Assembly (NCBI GenBank): GCA_020852275.1 | Contig: JADZBE010000007.1 | Coordinates: 124,001 to 188,000, forward strand | DNA length: 64,000 bases | From: Phycisphaerales bacterium | GTDB taxonomy: Bacteria > Planctomycetota > Phycisphaerae > UBA1845 | Direction of reading: 5' to 3' | In this document: positions 1 to 8,673 of the stretch, in pieces | Layout of the letters: each line of letters begins with the position of its first letter | Position numbering within the stretch: position 1 is the stretch's first letter | Notes under the pieces: generated by a model | Database searches by the model: none | Told to the model about the DNA's origin: nothing | Seen by the model: the letters and a program-made list of their open reading frames with translations, nothing else | Translations under genes and position numbers: made by a program

Positions 1-3
1 CAA

Positions 4-86
4 TGCGGCTGAGAGGACTCGAACCTCCACGCCTTTTGGGCACCAGATCCTAAGTCTGGCGCGTCTGCCAATTCCGCCACAGCCGC
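4..86 (-). tRNA. tRNA-Leu (anticodon UAG)
   Basis: Read on the minus strand this forms an 83-nt cloverleaf with acceptor arms GCGGCTG and CAGCCGC, an anticodon loop containing TAG (leucine), a long variable arm typical of class II tRNAs, and a T-loop with the GGTTCGAGTCC consensus. The discriminator base is A and is followed by TTG, so the CCA end is not encoded. Confidence 0.95.
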
Positions 87-233
87 CCGGCGGTCGCCGT
101 CCAACGACCGATCCTGTCTCGCGCGAGCCAGTTTCCGGCGCGCGGGGGCTTCGTCCAACGAAGCACCCATTATTCCCTCGAAGGCGGCATAAGCCAAACG
201 GGGCGGCCTACTCCCGGGGGCCGGCGCGGAGCT

Positions 234-1643
234 TCACGCCGGTTCACAGACAAACGGCGCCAGCTCCGCGTGGCCTTGGGTGATGATGCGGCGATCGAGG
301 TGTCCGGTCTGAATGAGGATGATTCGGATCAGGTTGGCGGCGCATAGGAGGGCCACCGACGGGAAGACCCACGCTCGCAGCCGTGGGCGTGACCTCGCAT
401 GTTCAAGGAGGGCGGACAGTCCCAAGACCAGGAGGACGGCGCAGCAGGTGTACCGTCGCGAATAACCCGGACAGTAGGCAAACGAGTAGATGGCGACGTA
501 GGCCGCAAAGCCCACCGCCAGGGCGGCCAGCACCGGATCTTCCCGCCGGCGTCGCAGCGAAATCGCCAACCCTGTTAGCGCGAAGGCGGTCAGCGGATAA
601 ACCGAAAGCAGGCCCGTCTGCGGCGCCCACATCTCCAGATCGAACCGGGGCAACGTCAGCCTGGGTCCATACTGCGCCACGCGACCCAGCAGGCTACCCT
701 CCGTCACGAGGTTCAGCGTCACCTGCGGCAGCAGGCACACCGCCGCCGCCGGCATGACCAGCATGATCCAGCGCAGACCTGGGCGATGACCGGTCTCCTC
801 GTTTCGCTCGAGGATGCGAGGCCAGACGACCAGCACCGGGACGAGCAGCCAGACCACGTCGTAGTACCGGACGGCGACGGTCATGCCGCAGCACAGTCCC
901 AGCGCCAGCGCGCCGCGACGGCTCCAGCCACCGCGGCGAATCCGATCAGACAGCCGGCAGGTCAGCGCGAGCAGCCCCATGCTTGCGGCATGGCTCATCG
1001 TCGGTTCGGCGAAAGCGTAGTACATCGCGCCGGTCCCGGCGGACACCGCGGCGGTTGCCCAGGCCGCTGCCGCCGGCGAGGTTCGCCGGCGCGCCAGGAC
1101 GAATGAAGCCCAAAGACCGGCGCATCCCAGCCCGAGATGAGGAAGGGGGACGACGGTTGCGTAGAAGAACGAGTAGCCATCCCGCGGAAGCGGGCGCGCG
1201 GCGAAGAGGTTGTGCAGCGCGGTGAGCGCGTCGGCGATGGGCAGCGCCGGAAGCGCGAGAATCGACCAGCCGACGGGCATGATGTTGGAGACCCGATTGT
1301 TGGTGGACAGGAGGGACAGGTACGTCTCTCGCGCGGCGCCGAGACCGGGCGAGGATCGAAGGTCGTTCGCCAGGTCGAGATCGCCGTCGAAATACCATGA
1401 GTGGGCGTGAGCGTAGTAGAGGTAGCCATCGACGGTGGCAAACGCGTGCCCGTAGTGCCTGATCGTGTACGTGTAGAGAGCAAGCCCGGCGAGCAGGGTC
1501 GCAAGAACCGGCAGGGGAAGGGATTTGACCCAAGCCACGAGCAGGTTCCGCCAACCCGCCTGAACCGCGCGCAGGGAACGCAGCGGCGCCCGCTCCAATT
1601 CAAGAGTCGGAGAGGTCCAGGTGGATCGGCTGTACCCGTTCAC
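234..1643 (-). CDS. Multi-pass membrane protein, possible GT39-like glycosyltransferase
   Basis: About 469 residues with roughly ten hydrophobic segments separated by short Arg-rich loops. Near residue 75 there is an acidic, aromatic stretch after the first transmembrane helix (TVDGYLYYAHAHSWYFDGD), a layout seen in polyprenyl-phosphate-sugar-dependent GT39/PMT-type mannosyl- or arabinosyltransferases. That assignment is a guess from architecture; no catalytic motif is diagnostic. The frame stays open far upstream across the antisense of the peptidase gene, but that part has no protein-like composition. I place the start at the GTG at 1643 because clear membrane-protein sequence begins just after it; a start slightly downstream is possible. 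The gene lies 147 bp from tRNA-Leu. Confidence 0.7.
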   Translation of the reverse strand: MNGYSRSTWTSPTLELERAPLRSLRAVQAGWRNLLVAWVKSLPLPVLATLLAGLALYTYTIRHYGHAFATVDGYLYYAHAHSWYFDGDLDLANDLRSSPGLGAARETYLSLLSTNNRVSNIMPVGWSILALPALPIADALTALHNLFAARPLPRDGYSFFYATVVPLPHLGLGCAGLWASFVLARRRTSPAAAAWATAAVSAGTGAMYYAFAEPTMSHAASMGLLALTCRLSDRIRRGGWSRRGALALGLCCGMTVAVRYYDVVWLLVPVLVVWPRILERNEETGHRPGLRWIMLVMPAAAVCLLPQVTLNLVTEGSLLGRVAQYGPRLTLPRFDLEMWAPQTGLLSVYPLTAFALTGLAISLRRRREDPVLAALAVGFAAYVAIYSFAYCPGYSRRYTCCAVLLVLGLSALLEHARSRPRLRAWVFPSVALLCAANLIRIILIQTGHLDRRIITQGHAELAPFVCEPA

Positions 1644-2231
1644 CCGTGCATTTTCGTCCGGTAATCGGACAGACTTGAGTGCGAGCTGCGCAGGGGGTTC
1701 AAGCGACGCCCGCCGCGCCGGATCCCCCCGCGCACTTTCCGCCTTGTCGACTCGAGCCGCCGGCGCCCGCGCTGGATCACCGCATTGTGGCCTCGCATCC
1801 GGGAGGCGCAGTCTGGCGTACTCGCCTGACTGTGGCGAGCGCGGCAGACCACGGAGCGCGGCAGACCACGGCCACCGGAGTACCGTTGACCGTGCCACCC
1901 TGCCGTCCGCCGGGTGGTACGGTCTGGTGTACGCGCCTGACCGTAACGAGCGCGGAAAACGCTTATCCCGTCGCGACTCCACGGGTTCACTTCCGCGGAC
2001 CGATGTCACCTGCCGGCTCGTTGACGCGGACTCGTTCTCTCTCTCCCTCGCTCCCGCTCTCCCTCTCCCCACTCTTGCAGTCAGCAGGAGGGCCGGGCGA
2101 GTTTGCGAAAGAGCGATCGTGACCCCATTCTGCCGAGGAGGAATGTCCGGTCCCCTGTCGGTAGTTGTGTTGCTTGTGGCGAATTGCCGGCGTCGGGTAC
2201 GATCTTGCCTTGAAGACGGCGTATCCACTGG
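1644..2231. other. 588-bp intergenic region with short repeats
   Basis: This gap between two divergent genes holds no convincing gene. It contains a 17-nt unit repeated exactly twice (1837-1853 and 1854-1870) and a 34-nt imperfect direct repeat (1811-1844 and 1922-1955, about 5 mismatches). Frames on either strand lack conserved motifs. A polypyrimidine run of CTC units lies at about 2036-2076. Promoters for both flanking genes must lie here, but none is clear. Confidence 0.5.
1811..1955. repeat. Imperfect 34-nt direct repeat plus 17-nt tandem repeat
   Basis: The 34-nt copies at 1811-1844 and 1922-1955 begin GTCTGG and end CGAGCGCGG, differing at about five positions. Within the first copy and running beyond it, the 17-nt unit GAGCGCGGCAGACCACG is present twice head to tail. 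The function is unknown. Confidence 0.75.
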
Positions 2232-4121
2232 ATGGAGCAAATGGCGATGATGTGCGATCGAACGTGGGGACGAGCGGCGCGGACAGGCGGGGCACCTTGG
2301 GTTCGCGCGCGCGCGGGGGCGCGGGGGGCGGCGTGGGCAGCGGCAGTGGCCTGCGTCATGTCCGCCGCGCGAGCAGAAGGGCCCACGTCGGGCGGAGCCG
2401 CTGCCATCGACTTCTCCGCGGAGCGATATCACGCGCACATTAATCTGCTCGCCAGCGATCTTCTCAAGGGGCGCGACACCGGCTCCGACGGCATCGACAT
2501 CGCCGCCGGTTACATCGCCGGGCAGTTCGCGGCCATCGGTCTGCAACCGGGTGGGACGGATGGCACGTACTTTCAGGAGTTCACGCTGAACCTCGGCGGC
2601 AAGATGAAGGACACGACGACGCTCACGTTCAGCGGCGCGGAACTGCCGGCGCTTTCGCGCGGCACGAACTGGACGGCTTACGGCTGGTCCTCGCAGGGCG
2701 CGTTCGAGGGAGACGTAGTCTTCGTCGGGTACGGCATCGTCAACCCCGAGAAAAACTACGACGATTACGCCGGCGTCGATGTCAAGGGCAAGATCGCGTT
2801 CATGCTCCGCCGCGAGCCGGCCGGCTGGCGCGCGGAGGGCGGGCCTGGCTTCTCCCGGCATTCGTGGTTCGGCAGCAAGGCGAACCTGGCGAAGGAGAAG
2901 GGCGCCGTCGGAATGATCGTGGTCAACCAAGCGACCGAGGACCAGGACACGCTCGGCGGTTCGGCGCGGAGCGGGGAGAACTACGAAATCTCCGCCGTGC
3001 AGGTCAAGCGAGAAGTGGCCGACGCGCTGCTCAAGGCCGCGGGCATGGAGCCGCTGGCGGACGTGCAGAAGAAACTCGATGCGGGGACGAACGGCTCGAA
3101 GCCTCTCGGCGCGATTCACGCGGCCGGCGCGGTGGAGTTCGAGGGCTTGCCGGCGCGCAATGTCATCGGTGTGCTGCCGGGCACGGGACCGAACGCGGAT
3201 GAGTACGTCGTCATCGGCGCGCATTACGACCACGTCGGCGAGCAGGGCGGGCAGATCCACAACGGCGCCGACGACAACGCCTCCGGCACGTCGGGCGTAA
3301 TCGAAGTCGCGCGGGCGATGGCGCTGACGCCCGGTCGAAATCGCAGCCTCCTGTTCATGACGTTCACCGGGGAGGAGAAAGGTCTTCTGGGCAGCGCGCA
3401 ATATTGCCGAACCCCCACGGTCCCCATCGAGAAAATCGCCTGCATGATGAACATGGACATGATCGGCCGGTTCAGCAGCGAGGAGACCCAGGCGGACAAT
3501 CATCTGTGGGTCGAGGGGCTGGGCACCGGCGACTCGTTCAAGGCGATCGTGGACCGTCAGACCAAGGCCTGCGGTTTCGAGGCGTACAACCCGGACGAGA
3601 GCGCCCGCGGTCCCAGCGACCACGCGTCGTTTTACGAAGCGGGCGTTCCGTCGCTGTTCTTTTTCACCGGGCTGCACCCGGACTATCATCAGCCCGGCGA
3701 CGACGCGCCGAAGATCAACGCCGTCGGCGGCGCGAACATCGCGCGGCTGGTGTACAACATCGCACTGGAGCTGGCCAATCCGCCCGCGCGGCCGGTGTTT
3801 GCCCGCGTCGATACGCCCGCGCGGATCAGCCTGGGGCAAGGGCAGGGGGGCGGTCGCCCGCGCGTGTTCCTCGGCATTGTGCCCGGCGAGGATGACGGCA
3901 AGAAAGGCTGGCTCATCTCCGGCGTCAGCGCCGGCGGACCCGCGGAAAAAGGCGGCATGAAGGCCGGCGATCGCATCGTCGCGGTTAACGGGCAGGACGT
4001 GAACAATCTCGGCGAATACCGCAAGTCCGTCGAAGGCAAGAAGGGCGGCGACGAGGTCGAGGTGAAAGTGCTGCGCGGGACGGAAGCACTCACGCTCAAG
4101 CTCACGCTGTCTGGCGGCTAA
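2232..4121 (+). CDS. Secreted M28-family zinc aminopeptidase with PA and PDZ domains
   Basis: About 629 residues. An Arg-rich N-terminus followed by an Ala/Val-rich stretch ending at ARAEG (about residue 50) looks like a signal peptide. A PA-like insert spans about 155-300. The M28 core holds the expected two-zinc ligands: H331 and D333 (GAHYDH), D347 (NGADDNASG), E381/E382 (FTGEEKG), D409 (NMDMIGR) and H486 (DYHQPGD). Residues about 540-625 are a PDZ domain with GWLISGV and AGDRIVAVNGQ. Such enzymes remove N-terminal residues from peptides outside the cytoplasm, and the PDZ may bind substrate C-termini. Several ATG codons cluster at 2232-2250 and I used the first. The gene is monocistronic and ends with TAA. 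Confidence 0.9.
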   Translation: MEQMAMMCDRTWGRAARTGGAPWVRARAGARGAAWAAAVACVMSAARAEGPTSGGAAAIDFSAERYHAHINLLASDLLKGRDTGSDGIDIAAGYIAGQFAAIGLQPGGTDGTYFQEFTLNLGGKMKDTTTLTFSGAELPALSRGTNWTAYGWSSQGAFEGDVVFVGYGIVNPEKNYDDYAGVDVKGKIAFMLRREPAGWRAEGGPGFSRHSWFGSKANLAKEKGAVGMIVVNQATEDQDTLGGSARSGENYEISAVQVKREVADALLKAAGMEPLADVQKKLDAGTNGSKPLGAIHAAGAVEFEGLPARNVIGVLPGTGPNADEYVVIGAHYDHVGEQGGQIHNGADDNASGTSGVIEVARAMALTPGRNRSLLFMTFTGEEKGLLGSAQYCRTPTVPIEKIACMMNMDMIGRFSSEETQADNHLWVEGLGTGDSFKAIVDRQTKACGFEAYNPDESARGPSDHASFYEAGVPSLFFFTGLHPDYHQPGDDAPKINAVGGANIARLVYNIALELANPPARPVFARVDTPARISLGQGQGGGRPRVFLGIVPGEDDGKKGWLISGVSAGGPAEKGGMKAGDRIVAVNGQDVNNLGEYRKSVEGKKGGDEVEVKVLRGTEALTLKLTLSGG

Positions 4122-4270
4122 GCGTTCGTCGCGGCCGAGTGTGAATATCGAGCGGCAACCTTCAGAGCCGCGCCCGTAAGGAAGCGGGGTCTGGCGCTCA
4201 GAAGCGGAAACGCATCTTCATGGTCGCGGCTCGGGTAAGGTGCAATCTTGACGGGGCACTGCTATGGAAC

Positions 4271-4294
4271 ACGGGTCCGCTGCTGCGGACCCGT
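4271..4294. repeat. Dispersed perfect palindrome, copy 1
   Basis: A 10-bp stem ACGGGTCCGC pairs with GCGGACCCGT around a 4-nt loop, followed by GCCACCC. The same palindrome occurs at 55457-55480 in the opposite orientation (preceded by GGGTGGC), so this is a dispersed repeat rather than a gene-specific terminator. Its position after the M28 peptidase gene could still let it act as a terminator. Confidence 0.8.
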
Positions 4295-4343
4295 GCCACC
4301 CAGCGGGTGGGTGCCACTCAGCCGCTCCGGCAAGCTGCGTTCG

Positions 4344-4652
4344 TCAAAGCCTTGAAGACCCGCCTTTGTCGTCCGTCTCTTCATCTTCGTCGTAGCCGAG
4401 TTTCCAGCTCTCCGCATCCTCGGCGTCGTCAAGCTCGCGTTCCATGTGCTTGAACATCCGCTCCTGAAGCGGGGCAAGTCGGCGGTACATTTCGAGCATG
4501 GCCTCGTACGATCGCGCCAAGTCCCCGAGGCGCAGAACTTGCCACTTCTGAAGGCACTCCGGCTCCTTGATGGAGGCAAACGGGTCGCACGTCAGCACCG
4601 AGCGACCGGCGGCGTCGCGTCGAAAATACTCACAATCCTCGCAGCGCAACAT
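4344..4652 (-). CDS. Conserved small protein with a four-cysteine motif
   Basis: About 102 residues. The N-terminus carries C4, C7, C20 and C31 (MLRCEDCEYF, LTCDP, PECL), a spacing suggesting a metal site. The rest is a charged helix-rich region (ARSYEAMLEMYRRLAPLQERMFKHME) with an acidic tail. The start at 4652 is supported by GGAGGG eight bases upstream; a longer reading upstream has a poor protein composition. The function is unknown; I recall similar short proteins in Phycisphaerae genomes but cannot verify that here. It diverges from the TPR genes. Confidence 0.75.
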   Translation of the reverse strand: MLRCEDCEYFRRDAAGRSVLTCDPFASIKEPECLQKWQVLRLGDLARSYEAMLEMYRRLAPLQERMFKHMERELDDAEDAESWKLGYDEDEETDDKGGSSRL

Positions 4653-5086
4653 GTGCAGACCCTCCGGCAAGGACCACATCAACCCGCGGCTGGCTCCGAT
4701 AATCCCAAGCAGCATACTGTCCATCGCAGGTTTCCACCACGCCCCAAACCGCAAAGCCTGCCGCAAGGACTTGCTCCTCCGGGCGACTCGGCCCGTTTGC
4801 AGCAGGCGCTCGCGGCCTGCGGGCGGGCGGAGCGTGGAACTCCCGCCAATCTACTCCAGACTGATCGCCCCGTCGCGCGCCGGCCGGCGTGCAGAAAGCC
4901 CCAACATGCAGTACGCGAGCAAGGCCCGCACCGGATTCTTTCGATAAGCACCTGACGGAGGAACTTTAAACGACGCGGATCGCAGTCGCTCGGCCATGTT
5001 CACGGGGCGGCGGCGGTTTTCTCGTCCGCGGCAGACCGGCTTACTTGGGGACGGACGCCGGGTCGTTGCCAATGAAAGGGCGGAGC
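4653..5086. other. 434-bp divergent intergenic region
   Basis: This gap between the divergent small Cys protein and the first TPR gene shows no conserved open frame, tRNA or clear repeat. It is expected to hold the promoters for both directions, but I could not identify convincing -35/-10 pairs. Confidence 0.4.
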
Positions 5087-6367
5087 ATGACTCCACTGGA
5101 CGTCAAACAGCGAAGGTCGGGGACGAAGAGCGCGGCGGCGGCGGTTCCGCAGGAACGCGCCTGGAGTGGAAGCGCGGTTTTACCGGCTGAATCCATCGCC
5201 TGGCGGCAACGCATCAGCGAGCACTTCGCCTCGCAGGACCTGGTGCGGCGCGGACTTTGCCTGCTCAACGCGGGGCAATTCGAAGCCGCGGAGAAGATTT
5301 TCCAGCGCGCGCTTCAGTGCTCGCCCCGCCCCAGCTCCACGGCTGCCCAGTTGATCGCCGCGTACTACGCGCGCCAGGACTCCGCCCGCGCGGAAGCGGT
5401 GGCGAAAGACGCCGTGCAGCGCGATCCCAACGACGTGGACCTTCGCGTGCGCCAGGCGTGGTTGCTCCACGAAGACGGCCGGCACCGCGAGGGCGTCGAA
5501 ATCCTGCGCGAGGGTCTGGCGCTGTCGCCCGGCGACGCCGAGCTTCAGCTTCAACTCGGCATGATGCTCGCCGCGGCGGAGGAGTATGAGGAAGCGGAGA
5601 TTCGTTTCGCGCAGGCGACGGCGATCCGAAAGGAAGACAGCGAAGCCTGGGTGCACCTGGCGCTGTGCCAGGGGGTGATGGGTCGTTACACCGACTCGAT
5701 CAAGAACCTCCAGCGGGCGCAGCGTCTGCGCCCCCAGGATCCGCACATCGCCCTGCTCCTGACGCAGGCCTTCCGCGCCGCGCGCGACAGCGGGGCGCGA
5801 ACAAAACTCTCGGCCAATCTCCCTCCGTCCGACGACGCCGCGTCTTCCGAGGAGATCGAAGAGCTGAGCCGCATTCTGGAAAGGGACTCCGAATTCATCG
5901 ACGCGCTGCTGTCCGTGCAGACGGACGGGCAGGATCGGCGGTTCCACTCGCTTCTGCTGAAAACGCTGCACAAGGCGCTCGAACGCCGACCGCATCAGGC
6001 CGAGCTTCACTATCACTGCGGGCGCGTGCTGGAGCGCATGGGGCAGCTTGAGTCCGCCATCGCGGAAGGCGAACGCGCCGTCACGCTCGATCCGCGGTGC
6101 ACCCGCGCCCTGATCGACCTTGCCCGCTGGTATCGCCGTATCCGTCGTACGCGGGATGCAGCCGCCAAGCTCGAGCAGGTCATTTCCGCGGGCTTTGAGT
6201 ACGCCGACGTGTACTGCCAGTTGGGCGAGCTGTACCAGGAGCAGGGGCAGATCGAAAAGGCCGGCAGCGCCTACCGCCGGGCGCTGACGATCAATGCCGA
6301 ATACGTCGCGGCGCAAGACGGTCTGGAGAAGTTGTCACGCAGTCCGGTCGGCGCGCCGCAGACCTGA
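5087..6367 (+). CDS. Tetratricopeptide-repeat protein (first of a tandem pair)
   Basis: About 426 residues made mostly of TPR units: helix pairs with the W/L/G/Y/A/P pattern, for example LVRRGLCLLNAGQFEAAEKI, ADVYCQLGELYQEQGQIEKA and AWVHLALCQGVMGRYTDSI. TPRs form scaffolds for protein-protein contacts. No signal peptide or membrane segment is evident, so it is probably cytoplasmic. I chose ATG 5087 because AAAGGGCGGAG precedes it; earlier in-frame starts are ATG 5072 and TTG 5045. A similar TPR gene follows 100 bp downstream on the same strand, suggesting an operon. The partner and pathway are unknown. Confidence 0.85.
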   Translation: MTPLDVKQRRSGTKSAAAAVPQERAWSGSAVLPAESIAWRQRISEHFASQDLVRRGLCLLNAGQFEAAEKIFQRALQCSPRPSSTAAQLIAAYYARQDSARAEAVAKDAVQRDPNDVDLRVRQAWLLHEDGRHREGVEILREGLALSPGDAELQLQLGMMLAAAEEYEEAEIRFAQATAIRKEDSEAWVHLALCQGVMGRYTDSIKNLQRAQRLRPQDPHIALLLTQAFRAARDSGARTKLSANLPPSDDAASSEEIEELSRILERDSEFIDALLSVQTDGQDRRFHSLLLKTLHKALERRPHQAELHYHCGRVLERMGQLESAIAEGERAVTLDPRCTRALIDLARWYRRIRRTRDAAAKLEQVISAGFEYADVYCQLGELYQEQGQIEKAGSAYRRALTINAEYVAAQDGLEKLSRSPVGAPQT

Positions 6368-6468
6368 ATCATGATGCGCCGGGTCTTAGCCCGTGTGCTG
6401 CAAAGTTGAACGGAACCGCCTCGAACGGGAGCGAGGGGATCTAGCACCCGTCTGTCGCCTGAGACGCC

Positions 6469-8178
6469 ATGTCCTACCTGCTGGAAATCCTGGGTCGCGG
6501 GCTGCTCGTGGACATGATGTCCGCCTTCCGTGACGCGCTCTCTGATGACGATCCGCGCTCCACGCCCGAGCTGGAGCGCGCCGTCCTCGACAACCCGGAG
6601 GACGTCGGCACGCTGCAGCGCTGCGGCATCCGGCTCCTTACCGACAAGCAGCCCCTCCGCGCGCAGAGCGTCTTCCGCGAGGCCGTGCGGCTGGACCCTT
6701 ACGACGTCGTCTCCAACATCGGCTTGGCGTGCGCCCTCGACGAGTCCGGCTCGACGCAGGAGGCGTTCGAGCATCTGAACGTGTGCCGCGAGCAGGCGCC
6801 GGACGAGCCGCGCGTGCTCTTCGCGGTCGGGCTGTGCGCCGAGCGGTTGGGGCGGCATCAGGAAGCGGCTGCGACGTATGCCGAGGCGCTGGACGTCTGC
6901 CCGGATCTGCGCAACGCGCACGAGCGCCTCGCCGCGCTCGCGCTGAAGCAGGGGGATGTCAACGACGCCATCTCGCACTACGAGTACCTCAACTGGTGCG
7001 ATCCCGGCGACGTAGGCTCCGCGCTGAGCCTGGCAAACCTCTACGTTCGCGCCAGGCGGTTCAGGGACGCCGCGCGCAAGTTCGAGTTTGTCGTGTCGCT
7101 TGAGCCCGACCATTGGGAGGTCTACGACGATCTCGCCGCGACGTATCAGCAGTCCGGCGACTTCGCCCGCGCCATCGACGTGCTGACCGAGCTTTCGCAG
7201 GAGCAGCCCGACAAGGCCGACTATCACGTGCGCCTCGGAGACCTGCACGGTCAGACGCACGCGCACGAGCGGTCGATGTCCGAATACAGGGCGGCGTGGG
7301 AACTGAATCACGACCATCTTGAAGCCACCGTGAAGATCGGCACGTGTCATCTTCGCAAGGGCGACTTTGTCGAAGCAGCGAAGTGGTTTGGGCGCGCCGT
7401 CGAGCTGAACGATCAGACGGTCAACGCCTACATCGGGCTGGGCGTGGCGCAGCAGGCGATGGGCGAGCCGGACGGCGCGGAGGCAAGCTTTCAGTCGGCC
7501 GCCGCCGCGGAGCCTAACAGCGGCGTGCTGTTCAGCGAGGTGGCGCGACTTCAGCTCAAGGCCTCAGCAGCGGAGTATCGCGAGGAGGCGCTGCTGGATC
7601 TGGGCGCCGCCCCTTCCGCCCAGTCAGGCGGAGGCGTTACGTCCACGGGGCTGAAAAACGTCGAGACGATTATCCTGGCGCAGATCGAGCACCTGCGCCG
7701 CACGCTGATCGACCACGCCGACCACGCCGACCTGCACTACAAGCTGGGCGTCCTGCTGCGGCACACGGGCGACGTCGAGGGCGCCGCCGCGGCGTTCCGG
7801 GAGGCGCTCTCCATCAACCCGCGATACCTCAAGGCCATCAACAAGCTGGGGCTGGTCCTGCGCGAGTTGGGCGAGGACGACGAGGCGGCGGACCTCTTCC
7901 GCCGCGGGCTGGACCTCGACCCGCAGGAGGCGGAGCTGCACTACCAGCTCGGGCTGCTGTTCGCGGACCGCGAGAACTTCGCCTCGGCGGTGGAGTCGTT
8001 TCAGCACGCCTGCGAGGTCTGCCCGGATGAGGTGGAGTTCCACGCGCATCTCGCCCTTGCCCTACAGAACATGGGTCTCCTCGACCGTGCCGCCGCCGCG
8101 TGGGAGACGCTCCTCGCCGTCGCACCGCAAACCCCGCGAGGCCGAGGTCTGCTCGACGACCTCGGCGAATCGAGCTGA
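6469..8178 (+). CDS. Tetratricopeptide-repeat protein (second of a tandem pair)
   Basis: About 569 residues with TPR-like repeats through nearly the whole length, including DVVSNIGLACALDESGSTQEA, TVNAYIGLGVAQQAMGEPDGA, YLKAINKLGLVLRELGEDDEA and EFHAHLALALQNMGLLDRA. The start MSYLLEILGRGLL lacks a strong Shine-Dalgarno, which fits translation following the upstream TPR gene. There is no signal peptide. Two adjacent TPR proteins of related design suggest paralogues or partners in one complex. It is probably a scaffold, but the target cannot be named. Confidence 0.85.
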   Translation: MSYLLEILGRGLLVDMMSAFRDALSDDDPRSTPELERAVLDNPEDVGTLQRCGIRLLTDKQPLRAQSVFREAVRLDPYDVVSNIGLACALDESGSTQEAFEHLNVCREQAPDEPRVLFAVGLCAERLGRHQEAAATYAEALDVCPDLRNAHERLAALALKQGDVNDAISHYEYLNWCDPGDVGSALSLANLYVRARRFRDAARKFEFVVSLEPDHWEVYDDLAATYQQSGDFARAIDVLTELSQEQPDKADYHVRLGDLHGQTHAHERSMSEYRAAWELNHDHLEATVKIGTCHLRKGDFVEAAKWFGRAVELNDQTVNAYIGLGVAQQAMGEPDGAEASFQSAAAAEPNSGVLFSEVARLQLKASAAEYREEALLDLGAAPSAQSGGGVTSTGLKNVETIILAQIEHLRRTLIDHADHADLHYKLGVLLRHTGDVEGAAAAFREALSINPRYLKAINKLGLVLRELGEDDEAADLFRRGLDLDPQEAELHYQLGLLFADRENFASAVESFQHACEVCPDEVEFHAHLALALQNMGLLDRAAAAWETLLAVAPQTPRGRGLLDDLGESS

Positions 8179-8235
8179 CAGCCAGCGCGGCTTCGCTGCC
8201 CGTCATGACGCCTTGGGCAATCCCCCACGGGCAGC

Positions 8236-8362
8236 GTGCCACTCCTCTGTGAGCAGTGAAATGTCAGCAACGTGCCACTGCTCTGTGAGCAGTGAGATCG
8301 CGATAGGCAGTGCTCCGCAGGCAGCGCGATGCCAGAAAGCACCGCTCGCAGAGCAGTGGCAC
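8236..8362. repeat. 91-bp inverted-repeat element, copy A, with extra hairpin
   Basis: The complete element is 8272-8362. It begins GTGCCACTGCTC and ends with the inverse GAGCAGTGGCAC; each end is itself a hairpin (CACTGCTC-TGT-GAGCAGTG at the left). A further partial left hairpin lies at 8236-8258 and a partial right one at 8372-8389. Copies of exactly the same 91-bp length occur at 12062-12152 and 22827-22917. It lies 122 bp upstream of a degraded tRNA-Pro. Confidence 0.85.
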
Positions 8363-8484
8363 ACCGCAATGTTCGCAGAGCAGCGGCACGCGCGCTTCCG
8401 CCCCGACGCGGCGTCCGGCTCTGCAATCACGTCCTCCGCTTCCTCGACACCTCCCCTGCGCCAAATTGACAATGCTCCGCCTCG

Positions 8485-8559
8485 CGGGGCGTAGCCCGGT
8501 CAGGCTAGAGCGCGTGGTTTGGGACCACGAGGCCGCGGATTTGAACCCTGTCACCCCGA
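8485..8559 (+). pseudogene. Degraded tRNA-Pro (UGG) copy
   Basis: The 75-nt segment matches the intact tRNA-Pro at 12286-12360, including an identical anticodon arm (CGTGG-TTTGGGA-CCACG). It has a mismatch in the acceptor stem (position 67 is A opposite C), altered D-arm bases, and a T-loop that reads TTTGAAC instead of TTCGAAT with a weakened T stem. Losing the TTC consensus argues that it is non-functional. The flanking sequence on both sides (AATGCTCCGC before, TTCTTTCACGG after) also matches, so a larger block was duplicated. Confidence 0.8.
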
Positions 8560-8673
8560 TTTCTTTCACGGTTTCCCCGTCCCTCTCGGGCAATGTCGAT
8601 ACGAGCGTCCGTGACCTGTCGGCCTTGAGCGCCCATCGTGCGGGGAGCGACATGAACCCAAGCCGCATCGGGA

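Noticed and set aside
1644..3839. Very long minus-strand frame continuing upstream of the membrane protein
   Set aside because: The part above 1643 is antisense to the M28 peptidase, is Arg/His-rich and has no domain; only 234-1643 encodes membrane-protein sequence.
8240..8480. Hairpins after the second TPR gene as an ordinary terminator
   Set aside because: No U-tract follows, and the same hairpins occur at three other loci in different contexts, so they belong to a repeat family.
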